A stretch of DNA of 64,000 nucleotides, from NCBI GenBank assembly GCA_020081605.1, contig JAHREC010000013.1, positions 6,510,001-6,574,000 on the forward strand, read 5' to 3'. The stretch comes from Albifimbria verrucaria (taxonomy: Eukaryota; Ascomycota; Sordariomycetes; Hypocreales; Stachybotryaceae). Below, one piece after another: positions 1-13,422 of the stretch. Every line of letters begins with the position of its first letter. The first letter of the stretch is position 1. The position numbers and the translations under genes were made by a program. The notes under the pieces are model-generated. The model was not told where the DNA came from, made no database searches, and saw nothing but the letters and a program-made list of their open reading frames with translations.

Positions 1-1060
1 CCATCTTCGCAACCGTATGTCATAGCAAGATATCTTTACATCCGACTATACTTACTGTCGTGTCCACCAAATGTCACACAACGTCAACGTAGGGTCTATA
101 GTTAAGCCTTAAATGTACTGCAAGAACTAACTAAAGAGATGGGGTAGTATCAATAGCTGGGAATCGAGCCCCATGGCTGCGTATTCACAACAGATGATAG
201 ACTCAGTCCCTATCAGTACCAAAAGTAAGCTACCCTAGGTAGCAGGTACAGGGTATGCGGCCTATTGAGGATGTATGAGAGGCCACAATAAGATAGAAAT
301 AGAAATAAAAGGAGGAAAGACAAAAGACAAAAGAAAGTGCCAAAGGGCCACGACATCCGATTTCTTATTTTAAGAGAAGTAGGCACAGCATGATTACATG
401 TAATGGTGCATTGCAATGCTGCGGGATGCTTGCAACTGAGTCGTGGACTACCCAACGACTACGCTTGCCCACCACCTGTTTCATTTGGCTCCCATGGCGA
501 CCATGGTCTCACAAATGTGGATACGTTAATCAACGAGACTAAGTTACATGCAATGTCTGATTTTTACGGAGTGCAGCATTTCAAATTCGTCGTGGTAGTG
601 TAGCTTTTGCACACGCGCAAATTCCAATACGAGCTGCCCCAGAACCCTTCCACAGAGTCGACCGCCAAGCCAGAGTGATGCAGGGGTAAATTTCTGTTTC
701 CAGTAAATCCGGTTACTTTCATTTGTCCAATTCGGCTGGTGTGTTCCTGCCAGCGAGCGGCTAATATTGGCAAGGAGATTTGTTCGACTTGGCATACAAG
801 GTTAGGCATTTGTGAAATTCATTCTCCTGTAGTATGGAAAACTGACCAGGGATAAAAACGGAGAAATACCAGTGCAACATCAGTAACTCTCAATACATTT
901 AGATGATACAGAAATTGTGCTCATGGCTGCATAATTTTGATCAGCTGGGTCAACAGACTTATGTCACATAGACCTATGAACATCCCACAACCAAAATACC
1001 GATGCAATCAAGTTTGACCTGACTCTAATTGGAACTGTCATTTCTAGAGTGGCTTCTATC
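1..1060. other. Left-edge intergenic region, no gene seen
   Basis: Only short unsupported open frames occur here, with no recognisable protein motif. A purine-rich stretch lies at about 291-337. The region is downstream of the aminotransferase on the minus strand and may contain its 3' UTR. Confidence 0.5.
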
Positions 1061-2259
1061 TTAAACAGCACCCTCGATTACCATATCGGCTTCAGATACT
1101 GCACAACGCCAGCCGAATTCATCAGTGATCTTGCCTGTCTGGATCCCTTTTAGGTGGTGGAATAATTTTGACAAAATTGGCCCGGACTCATTCTGGGACT
1201 CGGGAATATAAGTAACGGTTTCCGCGTCGGAACTGACGGCCACACGTGGGCTTTGTGGGAGGCTGGGCTTCTGGTTGCGACGCGTGATTGAACGTATCGG
1301 TACCAAAGAGGCTGCTGTCCCTACTGCTATAACTTCGCTGAATGATGGCAGTTCTGTGTATTTGACAGGCCTCTTTTCAGCCTTCCAACCGAAACTACGC
1401 GCAAGTTCCAGGACGCTCTCGCTTGTAATACTTTCAATGATACAGGCAGAGCTGGGGACAACAACTGTCACGTCGCTGCCGTCTACCTTCACACCAACAA
1501 AACCACATGTGCTGAACTCGTCTATCTCCTCATGCCTGGCGCTGTCGAGATGCAGCGTGATACCATAGCCTTCTCGCCGAGCTTTGTCGCTCCAGCGCAG
1601 AACAGGGGCGTAGTTACCCCGAGTTTTGCGTGACCCGAGCCATTGGGCGCTGTCCGATCGAACTCATCCAGGATAACAGCCTTGACAGGCAGCGCACCGT
1701 GAGCGATACCTGTTGGGACGGCATAAATGCAGAAAGTGTACTCCTCCGGCGCCGTCAGGTTTAACTGCGCGCTGGATCCATACAGCTGCGGGCGCAAGTA
1801 TAAGGCCGCTCCAGTCTCATGTGGTGGTACAAAGCCAGCATTCAGTGCGACGACTGAGCGACAGGCCTGCACAAACATATCAACAGGCACATGTGGCATT
1901 GAAGCTACGTCGGCCGAATGCTGCATTCGGTACGCGTTGCGCTCCGGGCGGAAGATGGCTAACTCTAAGTCTCCAGGGCTGCGAAAAGCCTTGATGCCTT
2001 CAGCAGCCTGTTGCCCATAATTGAGCGCCGGTGCCATGCCATGAATGCGCACATAAGGATCAACAACAAAGCGTAGCGGCGTCCATTGGCCTGTAGTGCG
2101 GCTATAAGTCGATTCTACGTGACCATTAACTGAGAGAGGATGCACTTGTTAGCATTCGCTCGTGGAGCGGAACTTCTCAATTTGCTCACCCTCTCTGATA
2201 TCGAAACCTAGGTTTGCCCAATCAAGTGTGTCAAGGGGCGGTGATGGAAAGGCTGCCAT
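1061..2259 (-). CDS. Branched-chain amino acid aminotransferase, TOXF-like (fold type IV PLP enzyme)
   Basis: Probably transfers an amino group to a branched-chain or modified alpha-keto acid, making an amino acid for the neighbouring NRPS. The ATG at 2259 opens a 23-codon first exon. An intron at 2130-2189 (GTGAGC donor, TGCTAAC branch, CTCAG acceptor) joins it to VNGHVESTYS. Family hallmarks are the YGQQAAEGIKAFR segment, the PLP Schiff-base lysine in GHAK (about residue 192) followed by the GGNYAPVL motif in the next frame, and GTAASLVPIRSI near the C-terminus. Length is about 379 aa, normal for fungal BCATs. The frame changes at about 1618-1622, right after the PLP lysine, in a G run; one missing base explains it. 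BCAT homologues of this type (TOXF, HC-toxin) are known from NRPS clusters. It is divergent from the methyltransferase, with which it may form a two-step pathway. Confidence 0.85.
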
Positions 2260-4144
<1,885 letters not shown>

Positions 4145-4809
4145 GCTGGCGGCGCAAGGAACTCGCATGTGCTGGTATGATAGCAGGCATCGCTTTGGAA
4201 TACATAGACTCATTGAAGAAAGATGACATCCAGATTAAATAACTCAATAGCATATAGCTGTATCTCTAACAATATATGAGTTTGACACCTTTTGTGTTCC
4301 TATATGTCGTCGCACTTTTCGCTTTTCAATTTTCTAATTAGTATTGACCACGAGTAGAACGACAATCGGAGTGAATGAAGTTGAAACCATCCTGATTCTA
4401 GCATCTCCAAAGTTGGATATGGATCACGGCGAGTTGGAGCCAGAACGGCTTACACCAACTCATCGGTAGTTAATAAAGATCAAGTGGAGGGCTCTAATAA
4501 AACAACGATGCTAAAGATGGAAAACATTGAGCGTTCTCGTCCTCTACAGCAAGGAGCTACGAGAATAAGGAGCAGGTTGTGATGGCACATGTGAAAGTTT
4601 CAAGACGACACAAATTACAAAAGGTTGAATTGCTAAATATTCTCAATACCTATAAATCGTCTGTATGTTTGTATTTCGTTTATTGCCATATTCTGTCCTT
4701 CGTGGCATACCCTATCCAAACCGTAACGTAGGGGATCAAGCTCGTTATTCTAGACATGTGTACCTGACCAGACATAATTTGTTGGCTTCTACCAGATGCT
4801 TGTTCCTGC
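4145..4809. other. Convergent intergenic gap
   Basis: This 665-bp AT-rich gap lies between the 3' ends of the methyltransferase and the PF10014 dioxygenase. No coding sequence or structured RNA is apparent. Confidence 0.5.
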
Positions 4810-5989
4810 TCACCACCCTCCAAAATATCCACAAAATACTTTAGCTAGAGCCAGGAATGAATAGGGAATCTCCATAGGCAGGTCAGGATGAGGTTTGAGT
4901 GAGTCGAATTGTGCTGCCACGTGGTTCTCAGTATATGGCCTACGTGTGAAGAGAATAAGCATATCACGCTCCGCTCCTTCGTCTTATCCTCGGGGTAGAT
5001 AGCTGACAGGCTATGCTTGCGTTCATGATCCATAATCATTACGGTATCAAGCAACTCGCTGTGCTGGACCCGACCCAGAATTTTGTGCTGAGTAGCTTCT
5101 CGAAGCTTAATGCCCGTGGTTTCATCCATGCTATGCACAAATGTAGCGGCGGCGTTTGGTGCCATGTTGGTTGACCCTAGCAACATGGTCATGGTGTGAT
5201 CAACCCCGTCGCAATGCACGCCTTCTAGGGCAGGCTCCCGAGAAGTTCCGGAGTTGTGAGCGTGCGTGTGTTGAAAAGGGTTAAGATCCATTTGTTTGTG
5301 TCATACTCGAGCTTTGGGCGAGCTTTTATACTTATTCCATTCACCATCATTGCTTTAAAAACTAGCAATGCCTGGAAGACGCTGTTAAGCTGAATATCAT
5401 TATCAATCTCATCGAACCTTCGAACCTGGCCGGAATCGTGTCGCACAAAATCTTCATCTTCTGACAGCATGAAAGGCTGGAACTCAAGCCTGCGCACTGA
5501 CTTCGTGTCGAGATCGAAGCAAAAACGGCAATTTCGCGTCTTGCGGAAGGGAATTGTGGGATCATCTTTCAAGGCATTGCTGACGGTACCTAATCTCGCC
5601 ACATCTTCCTCGGAAGCTCCCAGGCCCAATAGGATAGACTTCATATCTTTTGCCTTGATAAAGACGAAGCGTTCCTCAACATATTGCTGTCTCAACTTCA
5701 TAATCTTTGCCACTGCCTCGTAGAAGCCTGGCTTATACATGCTCTCTCGAACATTGAGCTGCGTCTGCACGGCATGACCGACGAAGGCTTCTGGTTGTTG
5801 GTGAAGTAAAGCCTGATCATTATGCTGGCTAAAGGTACCCTGATGTGCGAATGCTTCTACAGCTCTAGCCTTGGATGTCCCGTGCAAGTGCCGCGTGTTG
5901 AACCAAGTGGCACCCGAGCGTGCAAAGTTGAAAGGACGTAGTGACTTGGGTGTACGTGGGAGCCATCTCGATATGCATTGTGAAGACAT
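4810..5989 (-). CDS. Fe(II)/2-oxoglutarate dioxygenase of the PF10014 (BsmA / isoleucine hydroxylase) family
   Basis: Likely hydroxylates a free aliphatic amino acid, as bacterial IDO-type enzymes do, before NRPS loading. The evidence is the family motif EGVHCDGVDHTMTMLLG, giving the metal pair His259-x-Asp261, the distal His326 in DHERKHSLSAI, and a C-terminal RDMLILFTRRP that matches the family's terminal strand with its 2OG-binding Arg. Length is about 393 aa. The first roughly 100 residues are less conserved and the start (ATG 5989) is tentative; an upstream intron is possible. Two frame changes, at about 5282-5285 and 4965-4972, each need one base; without them the fold would lose its metal site or last strand. 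It sits between the methyltransferase and the exporter. Substrate is unknown. Confidence 0.75.
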
Positions 5990-7153
5990 GTTTGCTAGCT
6001 TGCACAGCGGTTGAATTGCTTTCGCACCAACACGGGTTGTTCCCCAATAAGATAGTCTCAGAAGAAACTACCCGGGATTTGCGGTGGATAACGGGACGTG
6101 CGACAATTCACAACATCAGTATGTGTTTGATCTGGTAGAGAAATGATTTGTAGGGCTGGCCTCCGTAACAGTGTAAGACCAGATGACCAGTCCGATCTCC
6201 ACTGACGTTTAATTGAGCCGAGACTGACGAACGACGCCCAGGTCTTGTGGGCTTGATTCTGACTCGCACAATTACAGGATGTAAAATGATTTTACAGCGA
6301 CTGAATTCTTGCCAACAGGGTGACTAACGTCAGAAATAGTGCTGAAACGGCTTATGAAATCGGTAGATTGTCCTTACGAGTCTTCCTCCAAGCTCTCGTA
6401 AGTACACTATAGAGCGTTCCGGGTATACCAGGCGGGGCCAGTGGGGAGGGATCAAATCCTTGTATTCCACACATCTAGCATGTGTAAGTCGCCTTAAGAT
6501 AGCTGGGAACGTTTCTGACAATAGGCATATGGTTGTAACATATTTGAATCGCTTTAATGATCACGATTTAGGCATACGTCAACCTTGCCTCATTCCCCAG
6601 CCTTGTGTTGCATACCTTTGTGTAGCTTGTTAACTGTTGACACCGCTCGTAGAGATAGGTAAGTCATTAGTGACGTTTAGTGTCAGGTATTAGCGTTACT
6701 GTAAGGCCACCGGACTCGCTAGTGTGGATACTGCAAAGTTGCCTGCCCTCTAATCCGTAGTAGAATGAATCAGCTATCGGTGCAGACCAGCTGCAAGGGC
6801 TACAGCACATCAACCCTATCATTGTCTCGTTCACCTATTTCTGTTCCATCTTGGCAACACTAGAGGCTTCTAATTACAACCCTGGCGACCTGCCAATTTA
6901 TTGCTTTCGGTATTGACGTGTGAGCTGGAGAACTGTGTGTTTGCCATATATCCTATAATGGTAGGGCTGTGAGAATCAAAAAGATGATTTCGCATTCAGC
7001 AACACGGTATTCAGTAGCTAATTGGAAAAGTCTCCTTAATGATGATCAAGTACACTTATTTTAAGGCGCAAGTTCTTCCATAATTAATAGAGCTTGATGT
7101 GATATACCCTTATCATCAACATAAAGGAGAGCCCATAACTGTACGAAGGCCTC
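5990..7153. other. Intergenic region, nothing recognised
   Basis: This stretch holds the 5' region of the minus-strand dioxygenase and the 3' flank of the minus-strand ABC transporter. I see no coding motif, tRNA or repeat. Confidence 0.45.
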
Positions 7154-10100
7154 TCAAAGCGTCCCCTTTTCGATGACGTTCAATATTTTACCATTTCCCA
7201 GCTCCAATATCACATCCGAGTCTTCAACCGTTGCCATTCGATGTGCTATCATGATCACGGTGCAGCCTGATGAAGAAAAGTCCTTGAAGACGTTCTGGGC
7301 TCGTTCCTCCGTCTCCGAGTCCATACTGCTTGTTGCTTCATCAATGAGAATCACATGACTCTTCGTGCTTGCATTGTGCAGTATTGCTCGTGCTAGACAG
7401 AGAAGCTGCATTTCACCAGCTGATAGCTGCACAGATGACAGGTCAGCGTCCAACCCGCCCCTCTGATTTATTTGTTCCAGGAGGCCAACCCGCAATAGCG
7501 CCGCAGACATAGACTCATCATCAACTGCCCCAATGGATCCTTCTGTTGTATACGGAAATAAATTGGTCCTAATTGAACCAGGAAGTGTGACCGGATCTTG
7601 TGTAATGGTGGTGATATGAGACCGAAGATGTTGCAGAGTGATAGTCTTGATGTCCACATCGTCTATCAGAATTGAACCACTAATGTCGACTAATCGAAGA
7701 ATGGAGAGCATAAAAGAGCTCTTGCCGCTTTTGAGACACTTAGTAACTTCACCTGATCATTCAATCATTTCCACATACCTGCCAGTTCGGCCAATAACTC
7801 CGACCTTTTGGCCTGGTTGAATTGTGAGATTAATGTTCTCCAGTGCATTGTTGGTCGATGTATCCAGAGCACTATTGAAGAGTTCGCAGGGTTAGTAATT
7901 TACAGCGACTAGTTCCATACTGCCACTCACTTATACTTTGCGGTCAGACCTCGAATCTCAATCTTACCCGCCCCAGGCCAGCTTTCAGGTGGATGGGTTG
8001 GCTGTTCTGAGTCCTTCTCAGTTGGAGTTTCGCTGACATATGTCCTCAGGCGAGCAATAGCACCTAGGAGGTCTCCAAGTTCGCCCAATACTGTATAAGC
8101 TGTGCTAGACTCTCACCGTATCCTACCAAGTTAGTCAAGGCCAAGCCAATGGCAGTCGCCGATGAAGAGCTTGTTATTTTTACGACGAAAGTGATGAGGA
8201 CGATGGCAATAATGGCGACAAAGATGTCCAAAACGAGAGTTAACCAGCGCTGAATGCAAAACATGAGATAATACGGCTTTTGGGAAACATTTAGCCGCTG
8301 CAAACCATTTTCCAAGAACGCGGCCTGCCAGTTGAAGGCTCTGATATGTTGTAGACCAGACTCGATCTCTGTCAGCAGTGTATATAATGGTGACTTCGCT
8401 TCAAGATCCAAATGCCGCATTTGACGGGATGTACGGAGGTAGAAGCTTTGGAGGAGGCAAAGAGCAACCACAAAGAGTGGAATAATAGCAGCGGTGTACT
8501 TGGCACCCGAAACGATAATAGCAATTGTGGTAATGTTGATGAGAGAAACTAAAGAGTCAGTCGCTGATCGGAGTTTTAGAGAGAGCATCGTACAAAATGT
8601 CACCATGAAGAAGGCCATGGGAAGTTCCTGGGTAACTAATGTCATATCCTGGCTGAATCTGTGGCTAGTGTCAGTATTTGAACTTTAGTATTGCACAAAT
8701 GTGTATACCTGTTCAAAGTGTTCCCGCTGTCTACCGCAGTAAAGTGCCATAGCGGTTGCCTAAGCTCAAGTATGAGCGTTATATTCCACGAATCGGATGG
8801 TAGATAACTAACTTCATTACGACTTCCAAAAGAGTTCGGTGTAGGTTCTCAGCAGACTCAGGCACAAACTTGAGCATGAAGAATCTAAAATTATGGTTGA
8901 TAAGTACGGGTGTTCAGTAAGGGCCGGCATCATCTTACCCAAGAGCACAGAACCCCAGAACCAGTCCAAGAATAGACCAGCCGGCATATCCAATAAAGTA
9001 AAGGTTGTTTTCCGGAGCTATTTCGAGCCATATACGAACCCAAACGTCTGTTTCCCAATATTAGCTGCGTGCACTGCGGCTCCAATTTGTGTGAGAGAAG
9101 CTCAAAGGCCATCTTACTGGGCATTTGGTACGCAAGAACATATGTAACAGCGAGTGTAAACCATACTACAATCGTAATTCTACCAACTGATTTGAAGTAG
9201 AAGTTATATAGGGTGAAATCACCTCCTTGGCGATTTGGATCATGCTCGTCGCTGTTCTTGGTTGTAATTTCACAGCTCTGTGATGGTGAATCGCCGCTCT
9301 GATTCGATAGAGATTCATCGGGAACCCTTTGACGATTTATCTGTTCTTCCTCGGCTGCATTCGAACTTTCAGCTGCATTTTTAAGCTCTGAGTGAATCTC
9401 ATTGGGATCTTTCGCGGAGACTATGCCTCCAGCCTCAAGCGCAAAAACCACGTCGGCGAACGCAGCATATTCAGCTGATTTGAAGTGTACAAAGTCAGTA
9501 CAGGCGCATGAACTAGGATTGACTGGTCCACTAACAATTGTGAGTCGCTAAAATGACTGTTATCCCACTTCTGCGTAGGACACCTCCTGATCCCAACAAC
9601 CGAGAGAACACAGTGTTTGATGTACGTCGATCCAGCGCACTAAAGACATCATCTAGCAAGACAAGCCTCTTTTGGAGTATACTGCTCTCGCTAAAGCCTG
9701 AAGAGGGTTAGCTTCGTGAACGAACCTTGAGTCTCAAGTATATCATACCACTCGTTGCTTCTGGCCGCCGCTAAGGGTTGAACCTCCGTTACCAGCCAGT
9801 GACTTGTCCCTTTGAGGGAAATCTTGAATATCCTCACTCAGTAAGCAAGCATCCATGACAATATTGTACCAAATTGGATCAAAGTCATCTTCACAGATGA
9901 CATTGTCCCGAATCGAGATATTCCTCAGCCAGGATGTTTGCCCGCAGTATGCAAGACTTGAATGGCCCATAGATATTTCCCCATGTTCCATTTCAACTTC
10001 TCCTAAAATTCCTCTAAGAAGTGTTGTCTTTCCGGAACCAACGCCGCCCATGATGACGGCGAAGCTGGATGCGGGAATACTTATATTAACGTCTCTCAGA

Positions 10101-12273
10101 ACGGGTTCGGCAGACACCTCAAATGTGAATGACGCTCCTTTTATTTGAAGCTCGATTGGTTTCTCTATGTTGTTGGTTTCCTGAAGTTCGTGCGTCTGGT
10201 TTCCTAAGTCTGTTTGAGCAACACGGTCTAGATCTCTGCTGGGACGGGGCGTGATTGTCACAGAGCGCTGTTCGATTCGTTCAGGTAATAGGAGGAAATT
10301 CTGTATTCTTGTAAAGCATCCAGCAATGCTCCAGAGGATGGGAAATGCGATTGTTAATAACGCAAAAGGCTGGGAAACAAGGGTGATGATAGATAGTGTT
10401 GAGAATACTTGTGCAGCAGTCAAACCTTGGCCAAGACTGGTCCAGAATAGGGCACCCGCGATTACAAGAGTAGGCGCCATGGATAGTGTAAGCTGGCCTT
10501 CGTAGAGGTTAGGGCGTCGCCGTCTCTGCTTGTTTGAGTTGGGTGCGTACTTACCTGTCGTATACATTGCAATGAGCAACGTTCTGTATTTCTTGGAGTA
10601 GTTCATTTCAACGACCCTGCTGTGTTGAATGTGCTCAAAGAACCAAGGGCCGAGGCCCATCATTTTGATCCCCTTGAGTTGTGACAAAGCATGCGAGGTT
10701 TTTGATACTCGTTCTTCAACCTTCTGGTTCCAAGCGATCTTAGCTGGTGCTAACTTCCCTCCCAAGTACCCTGATCCAATAGTTGAAACTTTATGCAGTG
10801 ACGTTAGTTTTTGAACAAAACACATAAGAGCTTTATTAGCAATTTGACTTACCTATAGTTGGTATGATGATCAAGACTGTTGCGCCACCAACATACCTCG
10901 TCAGCATGTACACACCAACCCCCAGCTCAACGATGCAAACCCAAGTATCATGAAGACTTTCTAGTCCTTGAGCTATACTGTCAACATCTGTACTCATGTG
11001 AGTTACTGCTGCAGAAGCCGCATCTGTTCCAGATTGTAATCGGAGCGACTTCTTCATAATCAAGGACACCAAGGAGCCTCGAAGCATCGTAATGAAGCGG
11101 AAAGTTAAATGCGTGTAGCATGCCCGCGAAAGCTTAGACAGTTGTTAGGCTAGTGTTCACGTCGAAAGTGTATGTACAACTAATCTTGTTGATCAACTTA
11201 CTGCGATACCCAAGTAGATGAGGACTGTCGCGCCGATGAGACCTCCAGCAGTATTGTTGGAAAGGTCAGACACTCCGACAGCGTTGACAATTGTGTGAAG
11301 TAGAAAGGTTGGGCGAAAGTGAAGCCAACAAATAGGAGCCTAGGTGGGATAGCTACTAGTACTGGCACAGCATGAGCCGCTGCCGAGGCTTTCAAAAGAC
11401 TATGGGCGGACTTCTTTTCAACTTCAGCTTCGATGTTAGCACCTTGAGGCTTACAGCAACTAACTCTTTACCACTTACTCTGTTCCCAATGTTTTTCCTG
11501 TTTGTGGAGGAGAATCTCAGAGTCAAAATCCGCACCGATGTGCTGTAGGTTATCCACGGTCAAGATGGAGCGGAAGCCACCCCAAAGCGTCGAGTTAATC
11601 CATAAAAAGAATCGACGATTCCAAAAGCCACTGGCAGCTTCCCTGCTCATTGCAACCTTGTCTGCCTTGTGAATGAACAGGTTACGTTTCGAGACCTCTT
11701 CTAATACCAGCAGGCATCCTTTCAGAACAGTAGCAGCTACCAGGATTCTCGCGTTGACTTGCAATCCCACTCGCATGAAGGTGGATCTGATTTGGGCGGC
11801 ATCAAGTAGGATGGTAAGAGATAGATACGTGCTGAGAGCTGATGACAACCTGAGCGAGTGTCGGTGTTGCGCCCAAAGAATCATCAAAACGCATACTGCC
11901 ACTGACAATGAGAGGGCCGCGGCTGCGATTGATGCTGCAGTACGATACTGTACTGACTCCTGGCTCCATAGTCCCAGATACGCAGCCTCTACGGCCACGA
12001 GCGTAACTCCTAGTATCTTCACGATACGGTGTTAGTATGGACCTGTACAGAGCATGGACCACCACGTACGAGTTTGGCCCATAAAAGCACGCCTGAGCGC
12101 ACACGTGCAGGCTTGCGGAAGAGGCGAGTGACAATAAATGGCGATGCACTAAGGAGGATGGATGCAGGGAGGATGGTAAAGATAGACTGCTCGAACAGCA
12201 GCGTGAAATCGAAGGTGCCCTTCAGCTGGGGTCCAAAGGAGTTGTCCTCTGTCACGTTCGTAAGTACCGCCAT
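7154..12273 (-). CDS. Full-length ABCC (MRP-type) ABC transporter, 13 introns
   Basis: Predicted membrane exporter of the peptide product or other conjugates. I model 13 GT-AG introns: 12017-12069, 11428-11478, 11133-11201, 10789-10852, 10498-10554, 9698-9748, 9475-9535, 9048-9117, 8885-8938, 8760-8812, 8659-8708, 7872-7930, 7728-7778. The product is about 1,459 aa. Order: hydrophobic TMD0, TMD1, NBD1 (Walker A GGVGSGKTTLLRG near 10040, signature LSGGQKQRV near 9770, Walker B LLDDVFSALD near 9650), a charged linker, TMD2 (FSQDMTLVTQELP at its start), NBD2 (Walker A GRTGSGKSS across the last intron, signature LSAGE, Walker B VILIDEATSSMD). Asp in place of the catalytic Glu in NBD1 is normal for ABCC proteins. 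Frame changes occur at about 11303, 9672 and 8070, one base each; with them the coding length is an exact multiple of three. Codon-level breaks aside, nothing essential is missing. Confidence 0.85.
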
Positions 12274-13422
12274 GCTTCAAGAAGAGGGTGGCTGCGGATA
12301 ACAGTGGTTTGTTTGCAAGGGTCTCTATGCAGAGGGAGCTGTGAAAACATTGAGGAGCCCGGGGACTGGGTATCTAATTGCAATGGTGTGCGGAAGTAAT
12401 GATCGCCCTCACATGCTCAGCCTGACGTGCTGGGGGACCACAGCTACATAACGGGGCTGCGTCACCACGTCGTACAGCGATATCGCTTAAGTGCGACCAG
12501 AGGCTACTGCTGGGCTTTAAGCGATCCACTCATAGTATAAACCATCTTGCTTAGGGTAGCCTCATCATGTTACTTGGGTTACTGAGTTGATTTGCAAAGG
12601 GATGGGTAGTTGTGTTGTGCACGGATTGCCATTTGTCCGACACATCGCTCGCAATAGGACAGCCTACAGTTAACCAGTTCTCATCTCATGGCCAGTATAT
12701 TATTCAAATGCTATAGTACGGTTCAAATCACATTCAGCTGCAAGACTACTGTAGTTATGAATTCTTTACTCTCCCTACGAGTATGGGGGTAAAAGCGTAA
12801 GGCAGGCTCATGGACAGTGTCTTCCCAGTCAGCCCTAGGCGATATTAGGCGCCAAACGAATGCAGATAGTAAGTCGACTGGCGTCACTGTGTGGGCTCCT
12901 CGCACCCCTGATACAACCAATTGATTGGCCAAGGTAAGCGTCAAATGAGACAAAGAAATTGAGGGGCTTGATCTAAGAGGGTGTCTTTTTGAAGCCGTCA
13001 TATCCGTTTTGACTGAAGCTTGTAACACAGTGGTGGGTAATGGCTTTATGGGGATTGCTGTTGCTGAATTGTACTTATAGCTTACCGATAGTAAGAGCCA
13101 CTCAGTTCCTTTTGGGTGATGAACCACTCCAATGCCGGACAAGTAATGATCCAGTACACCCGTACGGTGCAGTAACATTGGCCACAAGCTCCAGCCTAGC
13201 ATGAAATGTAGTGACAAGTGGCTCGGTTAGATAGCAAGCTGGGAAACAGTTTGCTGACTTGGCCTGATGGACAATATTGGTTAGATAGTGTTTGGAACAA
13301 GAACACTCTACCAAAATGCTTGGCTTGAGATGACGCCGAAACAACAAATCACATTTCAGCCCCAGTCCTTATTAGATTGATTATGCGCTCTCTAGAATAG
13401 GCCCACCCTTAACCTGCGTACC
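12274..13422. promoter_or_regulatory. Divergent gap, exporter / lysine aminomutase
   Basis: These 1,149 bp separate the divergent ABC transporter and aminomutase genes and should hold both promoters. The part nearest the aminomutase contains a possible degenerate coding remnant, listed separately. No other gene is seen. Confidence 0.4.
12723..13347 (-). pseudogene. Possible remnant of a fungal transferase-family (PF02458-like) gene
   Basis: A minus-strand open frame of 164 codons contains VTPVDLLSAFVWRLISPRAD, which resembles the conserved S-x-x-D-A-L-x-A-F-x-W block of trichothecene-acetyltransferase-like enzymes. An overlapping frame upstream may be its N-terminal side. I found no HxxxD catalytic motif and no C-terminal DFGWG-type motif, so any gene here is dead or the resemblance is chance. 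Confidence 0.22.

Noticed and set aside
121..235. Possible minus-strand tRNA (T-loop-like GGGCTCGATTCCC)
   Set aside because: No matching acceptor stem, D arm or anticodon arm could be built around it.
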